This document shows, one piece after another, positions 25,190 through 32,183 of a stretch of DNA of 35,553 nt. This stretch comes from Acetobacteraceae bacterium (GTDB lineage: Bacteria; Pseudomonadota; Alphaproteobacteria; Acetobacterales; Acetobacteraceae): positions 1 to 35,553 of the forward strand of contig JADLHF010000139.1 of assembly GCA_020848935.1 (NCBI GenBank), in the 5' to 3' direction. The notes under the pieces were generated by a model. It did no database searches, was not told where the DNA came from, and saw only the letters and a list, made by a program, of their open reading frames with translations. Both the position numbers and the translations under genes were made by a program. How positions within the stretch are numbered: the first letter of the stretch is position 1; every line of letters starts with the position of its first letter.

Positions 25190-26541
25190 CGCATGACTGC
25201 GTAATCGTCGGCGCCGGCCCCGCCGGCATGGCGGCCGCCTCGCTGCTGGCCCGGCATGGCGCCGATGTCGTTGTGCTCGACGAACAGCCCGCTCCAGGCG
25301 GCCAGATCTGGCGCGGCATCGAAGCGGCGGATGCCGGGCTGCGCGCCGTTCTCGGCGGCGAATACGCCGCGGGGGCTGCCGCCGTGGCCGAATTCCGGGC
25401 CAGCGGCGCCAGCTACCGGCCCGGCCAGTCGGTGTGGAACATCACGCCCGAGCTGGACGTCTGGACCACCCCGGCCGACGGCGCCGGCCATCTGCGGGGC
25501 CGCACCGTGCTGCTGGCGGTCGGCGCCATGGAACGCCCGGTGCCGATCCCCGGCTGGACCCTGCCCGGCGCGATGGGGGCCGGCGGCGTGCAGATCCTGC
25601 TGAAATCCGCCAACCTGCTGCCGCAAGGCCTGGTGCTGGCCGGCCAGGGTCCGCTGCTCTATCAGCTCGCCACCCAGTGCATCGCCGCCGGGGCACCGCC
25701 CGCGGCGATCCTGGACGCCGCCCGCCCCGCCGATGTCTGGCCCGCCCTGCGCCTGCTGCGCCCGGCGGCCCTGCCGTACCTGCACAAGGGGCTGCTGTTG
25801 CAGGGCACGATCCGCGCCGCCGGCATTCCCTGGTATCGCGGCGTGACCAGGCTGCGCCTGCTGGGAGGCGATGCGGTTGCCGGTGTTCGCTTTCATAGCG
25901 GCGGGCAAGACACCGAAATTGCAGCAAACCTGGTCGCCTTGCACGACGGCGTCATCCCCGCCCAGCATGCCGCCCGCGTCGCCGGCTGCACCCATCGCTG
26001 GGACGCCGCGCAGGCCTGTTTCCACCCGGTTCTGGACGCATGGGGCAGTGCCACAGTGCCCGGCCTGCTGGTGGCCGGCGACGCCGGGGGCATCGGCGGC
26101 GCCGCGGCCGCGGTGCATCAGGGCCGGATCGCGGCGGCCGATATCCTGCGCCGCCTCGGCCGGCTGGACGAAGCCGGCCGCGACCGGCTCGCCGCTGCTG
26201 ACCGCCGTGCCCTGGCGCGCCACCTGGCCATCCGCCCCTTCCTCGATCGCCGCTACCGCCCCATCGCCCTGGTGCCGGACGACAGCGTGACCGTCTGCCG
26301 CTGCGAGGAGGTCACCGCCGCCGACCTGCGCGCCGCCGTGGCCATGGGCTGCCAGGGACCCAACCAGGCAAAAAGCTTCACCCGCGCCGGCATGGGGCCC
26401 TGCCAGGGGCGGATGTGCGGCACCACCGTTACCACCGTGCTGGCCGCCGCGCTCGGGCGTCCGCCTGGGGACGTCGGCCATGCGCGGGTGCGGCCGCCGT
26501 TGAAGCCGATCACGGTGGGGGAGTTGGCGGAGGCGACGTAA
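25186..26541 (+). CDS. FAD/NAD(P)-binding oxidoreductase with C-terminal BFD-like [2Fe-2S] domain (HcnB-like)
   Basis: The 451-residue subunit has two parts. Residues 1 to about 350 form a pyridine-nucleotide-disulfide-reductase fold with VIVGAGPAGMAAA at 6-18, PAPGGQIWRG near 36-45 and a second GDAGGIGGA dinucleotide motif. Residues about 368-415 are a BFD-like iron-sulfur domain with Cys371, Cys373, Cys406 and Cys411 (CRCEE ... PCQGRMC). This is the alpha-subunit architecture of HcnB/OoxA/NoxA/LhpF-type dehydrogenases, and it likely carries electrons onward to quinone or another acceptor at the membrane. It is last in the three-gene operon; the next base features are AT-rich hairpin copy 5 and a convergent gene. 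Confidence 0.88.
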   Translation: MTHDCVIVGAGPAGMAAASLLARHGADVVVLDEQPAPGGQIWRGIEAADAGLRAVLGGEYAAGAAAVAEFRASGASYRPGQSVWNITPELDVWTTPADGAGHLRGRTVLLAVGAMERPVPIPGWTLPGAMGAGGVQILLKSANLLPQGLVLAGQGPLLYQLATQCIAAGAPPAAILDAARPADVWPALRLLRPAALPYLHKGLLLQGTIRAAGIPWYRGVTRLRLLGGDAVAGVRFHSGGQDTEIAANLVALHDGVIPAQHAARVAGCTHRWDAAQACFHPVLDAWGSATVPGLLVAGDAGGIGGAAAAVHQGRIAAADILRRLGRLDEAGRDRLAAADRRALARHLAIRPFLDRRYRPIALVPDDSVTVCRCEEVTAADLRAAVAMGCQGPNQAKSFTRAGMGPCQGRMCGTTVTTVLAAALGRPPGDVGHARVRPPLKPITVGELAEAT

Positions 26542-26554
26542 GGCAAGGAAGTGT

Positions 26555-26594
26555 GTTCTTTTTTGAGAAAAAATCCAAAAAACTTTCGTTCAAT
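26555..26594 (+). repeat. AT-rich 3'-end hairpin element, copy 5 (degenerate)
   Basis: TTTTTT (26559-26564) and AAAAAA (26568-26573) flank GAG, followed by CCAAAAAACTTTCGTTCAAT. It starts 13 nt after the dehydrogenase stop and follows that gene's orientation. Stem flanks GTTC and TCC no longer pair, so only 6 bp remain. It is the only copy shared by two convergent genes: its tail includes the last bases of the minus-strand gene ending at 26590. Confidence 0.65.
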
Positions 26595-27582
26595 GCAGCC
26601 TTGGCGCGCGCAGGAAGCTGGTGCGATCGGCGGACATTACCCGCACGGTCATCCTGGTGCCGTCGCGGTTGATCTTCAGCGTCACCGGCGTGCCGGCCGG
26701 CCCCGCCGCCCACAGCTTGCGCCACAGCGAGCCGAGGTCGCTCACCTCGTCATCGCCCAGGCCCAGGATACGGTCGCCCTGCTGCACCCCGGCCTTGGCC
26801 GCCGGTCCGCGGTCGGACACGCCGCCCACCACCAGCCCGCCATCGCCCTCCATCGCATACAGCCCCAGCCAGGGCCGCGGCGGCTTGCGGACCCGGCCGT
26901 AGTTCAGCAGGTCGTCCAGCACCGGGCGCAGATCGGCCACCGGCACGATCATGTTCATGTCCATCCGCCGCTTGCCGTCGCCCTGCTGCAGGATCAGCGA
27001 GCCGGTGCCCAGCAGCTTGCCGTCCCGCCCGATCAGCGCCGAGCCGGACCAGAACGGATGGGCCGGGGCGGTGAAGATCGCGTTGTCCAGCAGGTATTCC
27101 CAGTAGCCGGCGAATTCCTGGCGGCCCACCACCTTGGCCTCGATGGCATGCGCGCGCCCGCCGCCGGCGGCCATCACCGCCTCGGCACCGACCGCCAGCG
27201 CATCGGAGTCGCCCAGCTCGATCGCCGGCAGCCCCAGCCGGCCGAGCGCCTGGACCAGGCCGAAGCCGCTGATCTGGTCGAACGCCAGCGCATGGCCGGG
27301 CACCGCGCGGCCGTCATTGGTGATCAGCCAGACGGTCTCGGCCTCGGTGATCAGGTAGCCGATGGTCAATACCAGCCCATCCTCGCGGATCACCACGCCG
27401 TTGCCGACGCGATCGGTGCCCAGCGTGCCGGCGGTGTAGGCGTCGGACGGAACGTTGGCGCGCAGCCCGACCACCGACTTGAGCGTGCGCTCAAGATCGA
27501 AGCCGTAGTCTTCCGGATCCGGCTGGAGATTGGTGGGGATTTCCCAATCCGGAACCTGTGGGGGGTCATCGTCCTGTGTCAT
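26590..27582 (-). CDS. Degenerate trypsin-like (S1C/DegP-type) protein with PDZ domain
   Basis: The 330-residue protein aligns by eye with HtrA/DegP cores. GNGVVIREDGLVLTI (61-74), LGDSDALAVGAE (123-134) and FWSGSALI (177-184) stand where DegP has its conserved strands, and a PDZ domain follows at about 235-318. The catalytic set looks broken: the NNHVV histidine position is Tyr76 (TIGYLI), the DLALL aspartate position is Gly106 (SGFGLV), and only Ser179 remains. No signal peptide is visible, so it is probably cytoplasmic. I chose ATG 27582; the longer frame adds 31 unrelated residues and crosses the promoter region. It is probably a PDZ scaffold or regulator rather than a working protease. 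Confidence 0.8.
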   Translation of the reverse strand: MTQDDDPPQVPDWEIPTNLQPDPEDYGFDLERTLKSVVGLRANVPSDAYTAGTLGTDRVGNGVVIREDGLVLTIGYLITEAETVWLITNDGRAVPGHALAFDQISGFGLVQALGRLGLPAIELGDSDALAVGAEAVMAAGGGRAHAIEAKVVGRQEFAGYWEYLLDNAIFTAPAHPFWSGSALIGRDGKLLGTGSLILQQGDGKRRMDMNMIVPVADLRPVLDDLLNYGRVRKPPRPWLGLYAMEGDGGLVVGGVSDRGPAAKAGVQQGDRILGLGDDEVSDLGSLWRKLWAAGPAGTPVTLKINRDGTRMTVRVMSADRTSFLRAPRLH

Positions 27583-27588
27583 CGTCCC

Positions 27589-27619
27589 ACTATAATGGTG
27601 CACGCGGCGCGATGGACAA
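27589..27619 (-). promoter_or_regulatory. Possible promoter for the PDZ pseudoprotease gene
   Basis: On the minus strand, TTGTCC (27619-27614) is followed 16 nt later by CATTAT (27597-27592), or 19 nt later by TATAGT (27594-27589), in otherwise GC-rich DNA. Either -10 lies only a few bases before the ATG at 27582, implying a very short or absent leader. The same AT patch reads TATAAT on plus but has no convincing -35 for the divergent oxidoreductase. Confidence 0.3.
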
Positions 27620-27692
27620 CCGAGGACGGAAATTTCTCCGTGATGCCCCGGGATGCCACGGCTAGCATCGCCCATCCTCGGAAGGCCCCGCC

Positions 27693-28706
27693 ATGACCCA
27701 GCGCTTCGCCGTGATCGGCATCGATCACCGCCATGTCTATGAACTCACGCAGTATCTGATCGATGCCGGCCTGGAGTGCGCCGGCTGGTGGAACGTCACC
27801 ACCAACCCGCACGTGCTGGAGGGATTCCGCAGGCGCTTCCCCCATCTGCCGGAAGTGGCCGAGCGCGAGCGGCTGATGGATGACCAGGGCATCGGCCTGG
27901 TCGTCACCGCGGCCATTCCCAGCGAGCGCGCGGCACTCGCCATCGAGGCGATGCGCCGCGGCAAGGACGTGCTGGCCGACAAGCCGGGGATCACGACGCG
28001 GGCCGACCTGGCGGCGGTGCAGGCGGCGGTGGCCGAGACGCGGCGCAAGTTCACCGTGGCCTTCGGCGACCGCTGGGCGTCCCCGGCCAGCGCCCGGGCG
28101 CGGGAACTGGTCCAGGCCGGCGCGATCGGCCGGCTGGTCTCCACCACCGGCATGTCGCCGCATCGCATGAACCGCCAGACCCGGCCGGACTGGTTCTGGG
28201 ATGCCCGCACCAACGGCTCGATCCTGGTTGATATCGGCTGCCACCAGATCGACTCCTTCCTGCACCTGACCGGGCGCGAGGAGGCCGAGATCGTTCATGC
28301 CGCCATCCGCAGCGTGGCGCCGGAGCGCACGCCGGTGGCGGATTTCCAGGATTGGGGTGAGATGATCCTGCGCAACGACGTCTGCACCGCGACGATGCAG
28401 ATGCACTGGTTCACGCCGGACGGCCTGGCCGACTGGGGCGACGGGCGGGCCTTCATCTGGGGCACCGAGGGGTTCATCGAGCTGCGCAAGAACCTCGACC
28501 TGCTCGGCCGCGACGGCGGGCAGCACCTGTTCCTGACCAACAATGCCAAGACCGAGTACATCGCCTGCGCCGGCCAGAAGGTGGGCACGTTCCGTGCGTT
28601 CGCCGCCGATCTGCGCGACCGGACCGAGACGGCGATGACGCAGAGCCACTGTTTCGCCGTGTGCCGCCTGGCGCTGGAGGCCGAGGAGCGGGCGCTGGCC
28701 GGGTGA
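27693..28706 (+). CDS. Gfo/Idh/MocA family oxidoreductase
   Basis: The 337-residue NAD(P)-dependent sugar-type dehydrogenase has its nucleotide fold at residues 1-120, with VIGIDHRHV replacing the more usual GxGxxG loop. ADKP (95-98, Lys97) stands in the conserved EKP position, and VDIGCHQID places Asp180 and His184 in the active site. GGAAGG lies upstream of the ATG. Such enzymes oxidise or reduce sugars, inositols or their nucleotide forms. It is 31 nt upstream of a GT61 glycosyltransferase, so it may act on a sugar destined for a glycan. The divergent dinucleotide loop and acidic DKP are mild oddities. The substrate is unknown. Confidence 0.87.
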   Translation: MTQRFAVIGIDHRHVYELTQYLIDAGLECAGWWNVTTNPHVLEGFRRRFPHLPEVAERERLMDDQGIGLVVTAAIPSERAALAIEAMRRGKDVLADKPGITTRADLAAVQAAVAETRRKFTVAFGDRWASPASARARELVQAGAIGRLVSTTGMSPHRMNRQTRPDWFWDARTNGSILVDIGCHQIDSFLHLTGREEAEIVHAAIRSVAPERTPVADFQDWGEMILRNDVCTATMQMHWFTPDGLADWGDGRAFIWGTEGFIELRKNLDLLGRDGGQHLFLTNNAKTEYIACAGQKVGTFRAFAADLRDRTETAMTQSHCFAVCRLALEAEERALAG

Positions 28707-28737
28707 GCGACGGGAAGGCGATGATGCGGTTCCGGCC

Positions 28738-29877
28738 ATGACCGTCGGGCCGATCTTCGACGCCGCGCCGCGGCCCGGCAAACCGACGATCCGCCTGGCG
28801 CCCTATGCCGGCGTCGCCGGGGCGCAGATGCTGCACATCGTGCCCGAAGGCCGCTATCCCAGCACACCGCCGACGCTGCACGGGTATCGCTGCGCCAGTC
28901 CGAAGCGGGACCGGTGGTTCAACTCTCTGCTGGCGCGAGGCGATGTGGCATGCCCGGCCGAGGCGGTGATGCTGTACCGCGATGCCTTTCTGCTGGACGG
29001 CAAGCAGGTGCTGGCAAGCGACACGACGGCGGTGGCGGAAAGCTACGCCAACATGCGGGTCACCGAGGCGGTGGTGGCCCACCATCACGCGCAGCTGGCA
29101 CGCATCGCCCGCGGGGATTTGGAGACGATCGCCGAGGCCGGCCCGCCGGTGGTGGCGATCTTCAACGAGGCCTGCATGAACTACGGCCACGTCCTGGTCG
29201 AGTCGCTGCCGCGATTGCTGCACCTGGAGGCGGCGGGCATCCGCCGGATGCGGCTGGCGCTGCCGGCGGAGGCGGAGACGCTGCGCCCGATGATTGGCTT
29301 CGCGCTGGCGGAGCTGGGGCTGGAGGCGGCGTTCATGCCGTGCCCGGCGGGGTCGATCATGCGCGTGCCCGCCTTGCACTGGGTTTCTTCGGTCGCGCGG
29401 CATGAGTATCGCAAGTCGCCGACGCTGCGGCGGCTGGCCGAACGGTTGCGCGCGGCGGTGCCGGTGCAGGCGTGCGGCGCGCGGCTTTATGTGGCGCGGC
29501 CCGACGGCGCGCGGCGGCGGGTCACCAATGCGCACGCCATCGCGGCGATCGCGGAGCAGCTTGGCTATCGCGTGGTGGAACCGTCGGGGATGCCGTTCGG
29601 CGCGCAGGTCGCGCTGTTCGCCGGGGCGGGGGTGGTGGCGGGGCCGATGGGGGCGGCGCTGACCTCGATCTGCCTGATGGCGCCCGGCGGGAGGGTGGCG
29701 ATGTTCGAGGGCGGCAACTGCGACCCGTTCTTCTGGGACCTCGCCTGCCTGTCGGGGCACGCATTCCATTGGGCATTCACGGCGCCGGCCACCGAGTATG
29801 ATACGGCGCTGCTGGATCGCGAGATGACGATCGACCCCGCCATGGCGCGCCATGTGTTGTCGGCGCTGGCCGGTTGA
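28738..29877 (+). CDS. GT61 family glycosyltransferase (DUF563)
   Basis: The 379-residue protein shows GT61/DUF563 landmarks. NYGHVLVESLPRL (148-160) carries His151 and Glu155. LYVARPDGARRRVTN follows the hinge, and GPMGAALTS lies near the C terminus. Bacterial members add sugars such as xylose or GlcNAc to capsules and LPS. There is no signal peptide or membrane helix, so it acts in the cytoplasm or at the inner membrane face. Codons here end in G far more often than in the C-ending genes of the left half of the window, a compositional difference that could mark separate origin. No hairpin element follows; instead a non-coding G-rich stretch begins. Confidence 0.85.
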   Translation: MTVGPIFDAAPRPGKPTIRLAPYAGVAGAQMLHIVPEGRYPSTPPTLHGYRCASPKRDRWFNSLLARGDVACPAEAVMLYRDAFLLDGKQVLASDTTAVAESYANMRVTEAVVAHHHAQLARIARGDLETIAEAGPPVVAIFNEACMNYGHVLVESLPRLLHLEAAGIRRMRLALPAEAETLRPMIGFALAELGLEAAFMPCPAGSIMRVPALHWVSSVARHEYRKSPTLRRLAERLRAAVPVQACGARLYVARPDGARRRVTNAHAIAAIAEQLGYRVVEPSGMPFGAQVALFAGAGVVAGPMGAALTSICLMAPGGRVAMFEGGNCDPFFWDLACLSGHAFHWAFTAPATEYDTALLDREMTIDPAMARHVLSALAG

Positions 29878-30256
29878 GGCGGGCTGCACGGCAGTGTGGG
29901 GCTGGTGGTGGGATATTATTTTGATATCGTAACAATAAGAACACGAAAAGACGTGCCCGCCGGGACGCGTGCGACAGGCTGGACGGCTTGAGGGCGGAGG
30001 CGCGCGCGCCGGGTGGGCGGGTGCGGAGCATGCCGGGGTGATTTGGGGGGTGAAGGCGGGCGCCTGGCTGGGCGCGCGCGGGAAGGTGGCGGTGCGCGGA
30101 TGCGGGATGCGCGGGCCGGCTACGGGCGGGATGGACGGATGCGGGCCATGGCGCGGCGCGCACCGCACGGCGGTGCGGCGGGCGGGCGGGGTGCTGCCGT
30201 GGTGGGACGGGCGATGGCCGGGGCGTTGCGAGGGGGTGGGGAGCGGGGGTTTTTCT
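29878..30256. other. Non-coding G-rich gap with AT-rich island
   Basis: No frame here gives a believable protein. The plus strand is strongly G-rich, with many GGG and GGGG runs. Near the left end is an AT island, about 29912-29957, containing GATAT (29912-29916) with ATATC (29924-29928). Read on minus it reads TTACGATATCAAAATAATA, resembling the AT patch at 12606-12624. It may hold a promoter or binding site, but I see no paired -35/-10 of good quality. Confidence 0.5.
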
Positions 30257-30259
30257 TAA

Positions 30260-30301
30260 TGGATGAAGTTTTTTTGCTTCTTTTTGTTCACAAAAAGAAG
30301 A
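30260..30301 (-). repeat. AT-rich 3'-end hairpin element, copy 6 (CTTC type)
   Basis: On the minus strand, perfect arms CTTCTTTTTG and CAAAAAGAAG (plus-strand 30291-30300 and 30277-30286) surround TGAA and are followed by CAAAAAAACTTCATCCATT. It lies 14 nt past the stop of the DUF815 ATPase gene. The stem-closing base pair is G-C instead of C-G on both arms, a compensating change compared with copies 1, 3 and 7 that supports selection on the hairpin. Confidence 0.8.
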
Positions 30302-30314
30302 GTCTTTTCTTGCC

Positions 30315-31196
30315 TTATCCTGCGACTCCCAGGCGCCCGGCCATATCCTGGATGAATTGCCAGGCGACGCGGCCCGAGCGGGCGCCGCGGGTGACGCTCC
30401 ATTCGACGGCGGCGGCGTGCAGGGCTTCGGGGGTGATGGGCAGGTTGAGGGCGGTGGCGTAGCCGTCGATCATGGCGAAGAAGGTATCCTGGTCGCAGTT
30501 GTAGAAGCCGATCCACAGGCCGAAGCGGTCGGACAGCGAGACTTTTTCCTCGGTCGCTTCGCTGGCGTGGATGGCGGTGGAGCGTTCGTTCTCGATCATG
30601 TCGCGCGGCATCAGGTGGCGGCGGTTGGAGGTGGCGTAGAACAGCACGTTGGCGGGCCGGCCCTCGATGCCGCCGTCGAGCACGGATTTCAGCGCCTTGT
30701 AGTCGGCGTCCTCCTTTTCGAAGGAGAGGTCGTCGCAGTAGATCAGGCAGCGGCGGTCGGCACCGCGCAGGTCCGGCCCGCGCAGCAGGGCGAGCAGGTC
30801 CGGCAGGGTGGCGATGTCCTCGCGATGGATTTCGATCAGGACCAGGCTGGCGGGATGTTCGGCGTTGATGCGGGCGTGCACGGCCTTGACCAGCGAGGAC
30901 TTGCCCATGCCGCGGGCGCCCCAGAGCATGGCGTTGTTGGCCGGCAGGCCGGCGGCGAAGCGGGCCGTGTTCTCCAGCACCAGCGCCTTTTGGCTCTCCA
31001 CGCCGCGGAGCAGGTCGATATCGACCCGGCTGACCCGGGTGACCGGGCGGAGCTCGCCGGTTTCGGGCTGCCAGGCGAAGGCATCGGCCAGGGTGAGGTC
31101 GGGCGCCGGCGACGGTGGGGGGGCGAGGCGGTCCAGGGCGTCGGCGATGCGGCCCAGGGATTCGAGGAGGGCGGCTTCGGGCAGGCGCTGGTCCAT
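30315..31196 (-). CDS. DUF815 family AAA ATPase
   Basis: The 293-residue protein has a Walker A GARGMGKSS at 93-101 and a Walker B LIYCDD at 151-156. The YKALKSVLDGGIEGRP and YATSNRRHLMPRDM segments are typical of the DUF815 family, with sensor-1 Asn in TSN. It has no membrane helix or signal. The family is widespread in proteobacteria and its role is not established. Its divergent pairing with yajC across an 84-bp promoter region is an arrangement I recall in alphaproteobacteria, which supports the start at 31196. Confidence 0.88.
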   Translation of the reverse strand: MDQRLPEAALLESLGRIADALDRLAPPPSPAPDLTLADAFAWQPETGELRPVTRVSRVDIDLLRGVESQKALVLENTARFAAGLPANNAMLWGARGMGKSSLVKAVHARINAEHPASLVLIEIHREDIATLPDLLALLRGPDLRGADRRCLIYCDDLSFEKEDADYKALKSVLDGGIEGRPANVLFYATSNRRHLMPRDMIENERSTAIHASEATEEKVSLSDRFGLWIGFYNCDQDTFFAMIDGYATALNLPITPEALHAAAVEWSVTRGARSGRVAWQFIQDMAGRLGVAG

Positions 31197-31217
31197 GACA
31201 GGGCAATCCGATCGTGC

Positions 31218-31245
31218 TTGACGTAGAGGGCGCGGAAACTATGGT
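31218..31245 (+). promoter_or_regulatory. Sigma70-like promoter for yajC
   Basis: TTGACG (31218-31223) and TATGGT (31240-31245) are 16 nt apart, upstream of yajC by 35 nt. The -35 has 5 of 6 and the -10 has 4 of 6 consensus bases. It is the best promoter-like pair in the divergent gap. Confidence 0.5.
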
Positions 31246-31280
31246 CCGCGGCGAACCACCGCAACCCGGAACCCCCATTC

Positions 31281-31628
31281 ATGCTGATCTCACCGGCCTA
31301 CGCCCAGGATTTGGGCGGCTTCGTCGCCTCTGCCGGGCAGTTCCTGCCGATCCTGCTGATCTTCGCCGTGTTCTACTTCCTGTTGATCCGCCCACAGCAG
31401 CAGCAGGCGAAGAAGCTGAAAGCCAAGCTGGCGGCGCTGAAGCGCAACGACCGGGTGCTGACCGGCGGCGGGATTGTCGGCGTGGTGCAGAAGACCACCG
31501 AGGGGAGCAACGAGATCGAGGTGGAGATCGCGCCGAATGTGCGGGTGAAGGTGCTGCGCGAGACGATCACCTCGGTGCTGGGCGATCCCAAGCCGGCGAA
31601 TGACAGCAAGGTGGTGCAGAAGGGCTGA
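31281..31628 (+). CDS. yajC: Preprotein translocase subunit YajC
   Basis: The 115-residue inner-membrane protein has one helix at about 21-37 (FLPILLIFAVFYFLLIR) followed immediately by the YajC signature RPQQQQAKK. A small beta domain contains NDRVLTGGGIVGVV and EVEIAPNVRVKVLRETI. It associates with SecDF and SecYEG. The short N-terminal AYAQ segment is common in alphaproteobacterial YajC. secD and secF usually follow directly; here a DUF4160/DUF2442 pair and a convergent sodB take that place. Confidence 0.93.
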   Translation: MLISPAYAQDLGGFVASAGQFLPILLIFAVFYFLLIRPQQQQAKKLKAKLAALKRNDRVLTGGGIVGVVQKTTEGSNEIEVEIAPNVRVKVLRETITSVLGDPKPANDSKVVQKG

Positions 31629-31650
31629 CACGCCCAGGCCGGCCTGCACG

Positions 31651-31893
31651 ATGCCCACGATCCCGAGGATTTCGGGGCATCGCTTCTTCTTCTACAGCCT
31701 TGAGGGCAACGAACCGCCGCATGTCCACATCGAACATGGGGATCGTGTGGCAAAGTTCTGGCTTTCCCCGGTGCAATTGGTGGAGTCGTTCGGCTTTCGA
31801 TCGCATGAGTTGAGCCGGTTGCGTATGCTGGTGCTGGAGAATCGCGCGGCCTTCCTGGAGGCATGGGATGAGCATTTCAACGGCGAAGCTTGA
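31651..31893 (+). CDS. DUF4160 domain protein
   Basis: The 80-residue protein opens MPTIPRISGHRFFFYS and carries the family core PPHVHIEHG, then WLSPVQLVESFGFRSHEL. The function is not established; DUF4160 genes commonly pair with DUF2442 genes, and the two are often discussed as toxin-antitoxin-like modules. The start at ATG 31651 begins exactly at the family N terminus, 22 nt after yajC; no good ribosome site is visible, so coupling to yajC translation is possible. It overlaps the DUF2442 gene by 26 nt. Confidence 0.85.
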   Translation: MPTIPRISGHRFFFYSLEGNEPPHVHIEHGDRVAKFWLSPVQLVESFGFRSHELSRLRMLVLENRAAFLEAWDEHFNGEA

Positions 31894-32113
31894 CGCAACT
31901 GCCGCGGCTGTTGAGGTCGATGGCGCGATGCTACGCGTGGTACTCTCGGATGGGCGCGAGGTTGCAGCCCCGCTGGAATGGTTTGCGCGCCTGCGCGATG
32001 CCACCAGCGAACAGCGCGGCCGATGGCGCCTGATCGGCGCCGGGCGTGGCATTCACTGGCCCGATCTCGACGAGGACATCTCGGTGCGACAACTGCTCGG
32101 TGGGCCAAGCTGA
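31868..32113 (+). CDS. DUF2442 domain protein
   Basis: The 81-residue protein ends in the diagnostic IHWPDLDEDISVRQLL. A preceding LSDGREVAAPLEWF strand-turn-strand is also typical. It is the partner of the upstream DUF4160 protein, and a 26-nt overlap implies coupled translation. Its biochemical role is unknown. A strong bidirectional terminator lies 25 nt after its stop. Confidence 0.87.
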   Translation: MSISTAKLDATAAAVEVDGAMLRVVLSDGREVAAPLEWFARLRDATSEQRGRWRLIGAGRGIHWPDLDEDISVRQLLGGPS

Positions 32114-32138
32114 CGTCCATCCCTGGTCCGGCCACGAA

Positions 32139-32162
32139 AAAGGGCCCCTTGCGGGGCCCTTT
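32139..32162. terminator. Bidirectional intrinsic terminator
   Basis: AAAGGGCCCC (32139-32148) and GGGGCCCTTT (32153-32162) form a perfect 10-bp stem with loop TTGC, flanked by GAA on the left and CCG on the right. The A/T pairs at the base give a U-run in both directions, so it can end both the yajC-DUF2442 transcript and the convergent sodB transcript. It differs completely from the AT-rich elements elsewhere in the window. Confidence 0.85.
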
Positions 32163-32183
32163 CCGTGCTGCCGGTCCGATCGA

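Noticed and set aside
22681-26481. A 1266-codon open frame on the minus strand
   Set aside because: Only the first 348 codons from 23727 encode a recognisable protein (GT4). The rest is antisense to the three dehydrogenase genes and is Gly/Ala/His/Arg-rich, as expected of GC-rich antisense frames.
29777-30163. A 128-codon minus-strand frame in the G-rich gap
   Set aside because: It is Pro/Ala/Arg/His low-complexity, with no ribosome site, and partly antisense to the GT61 gene.
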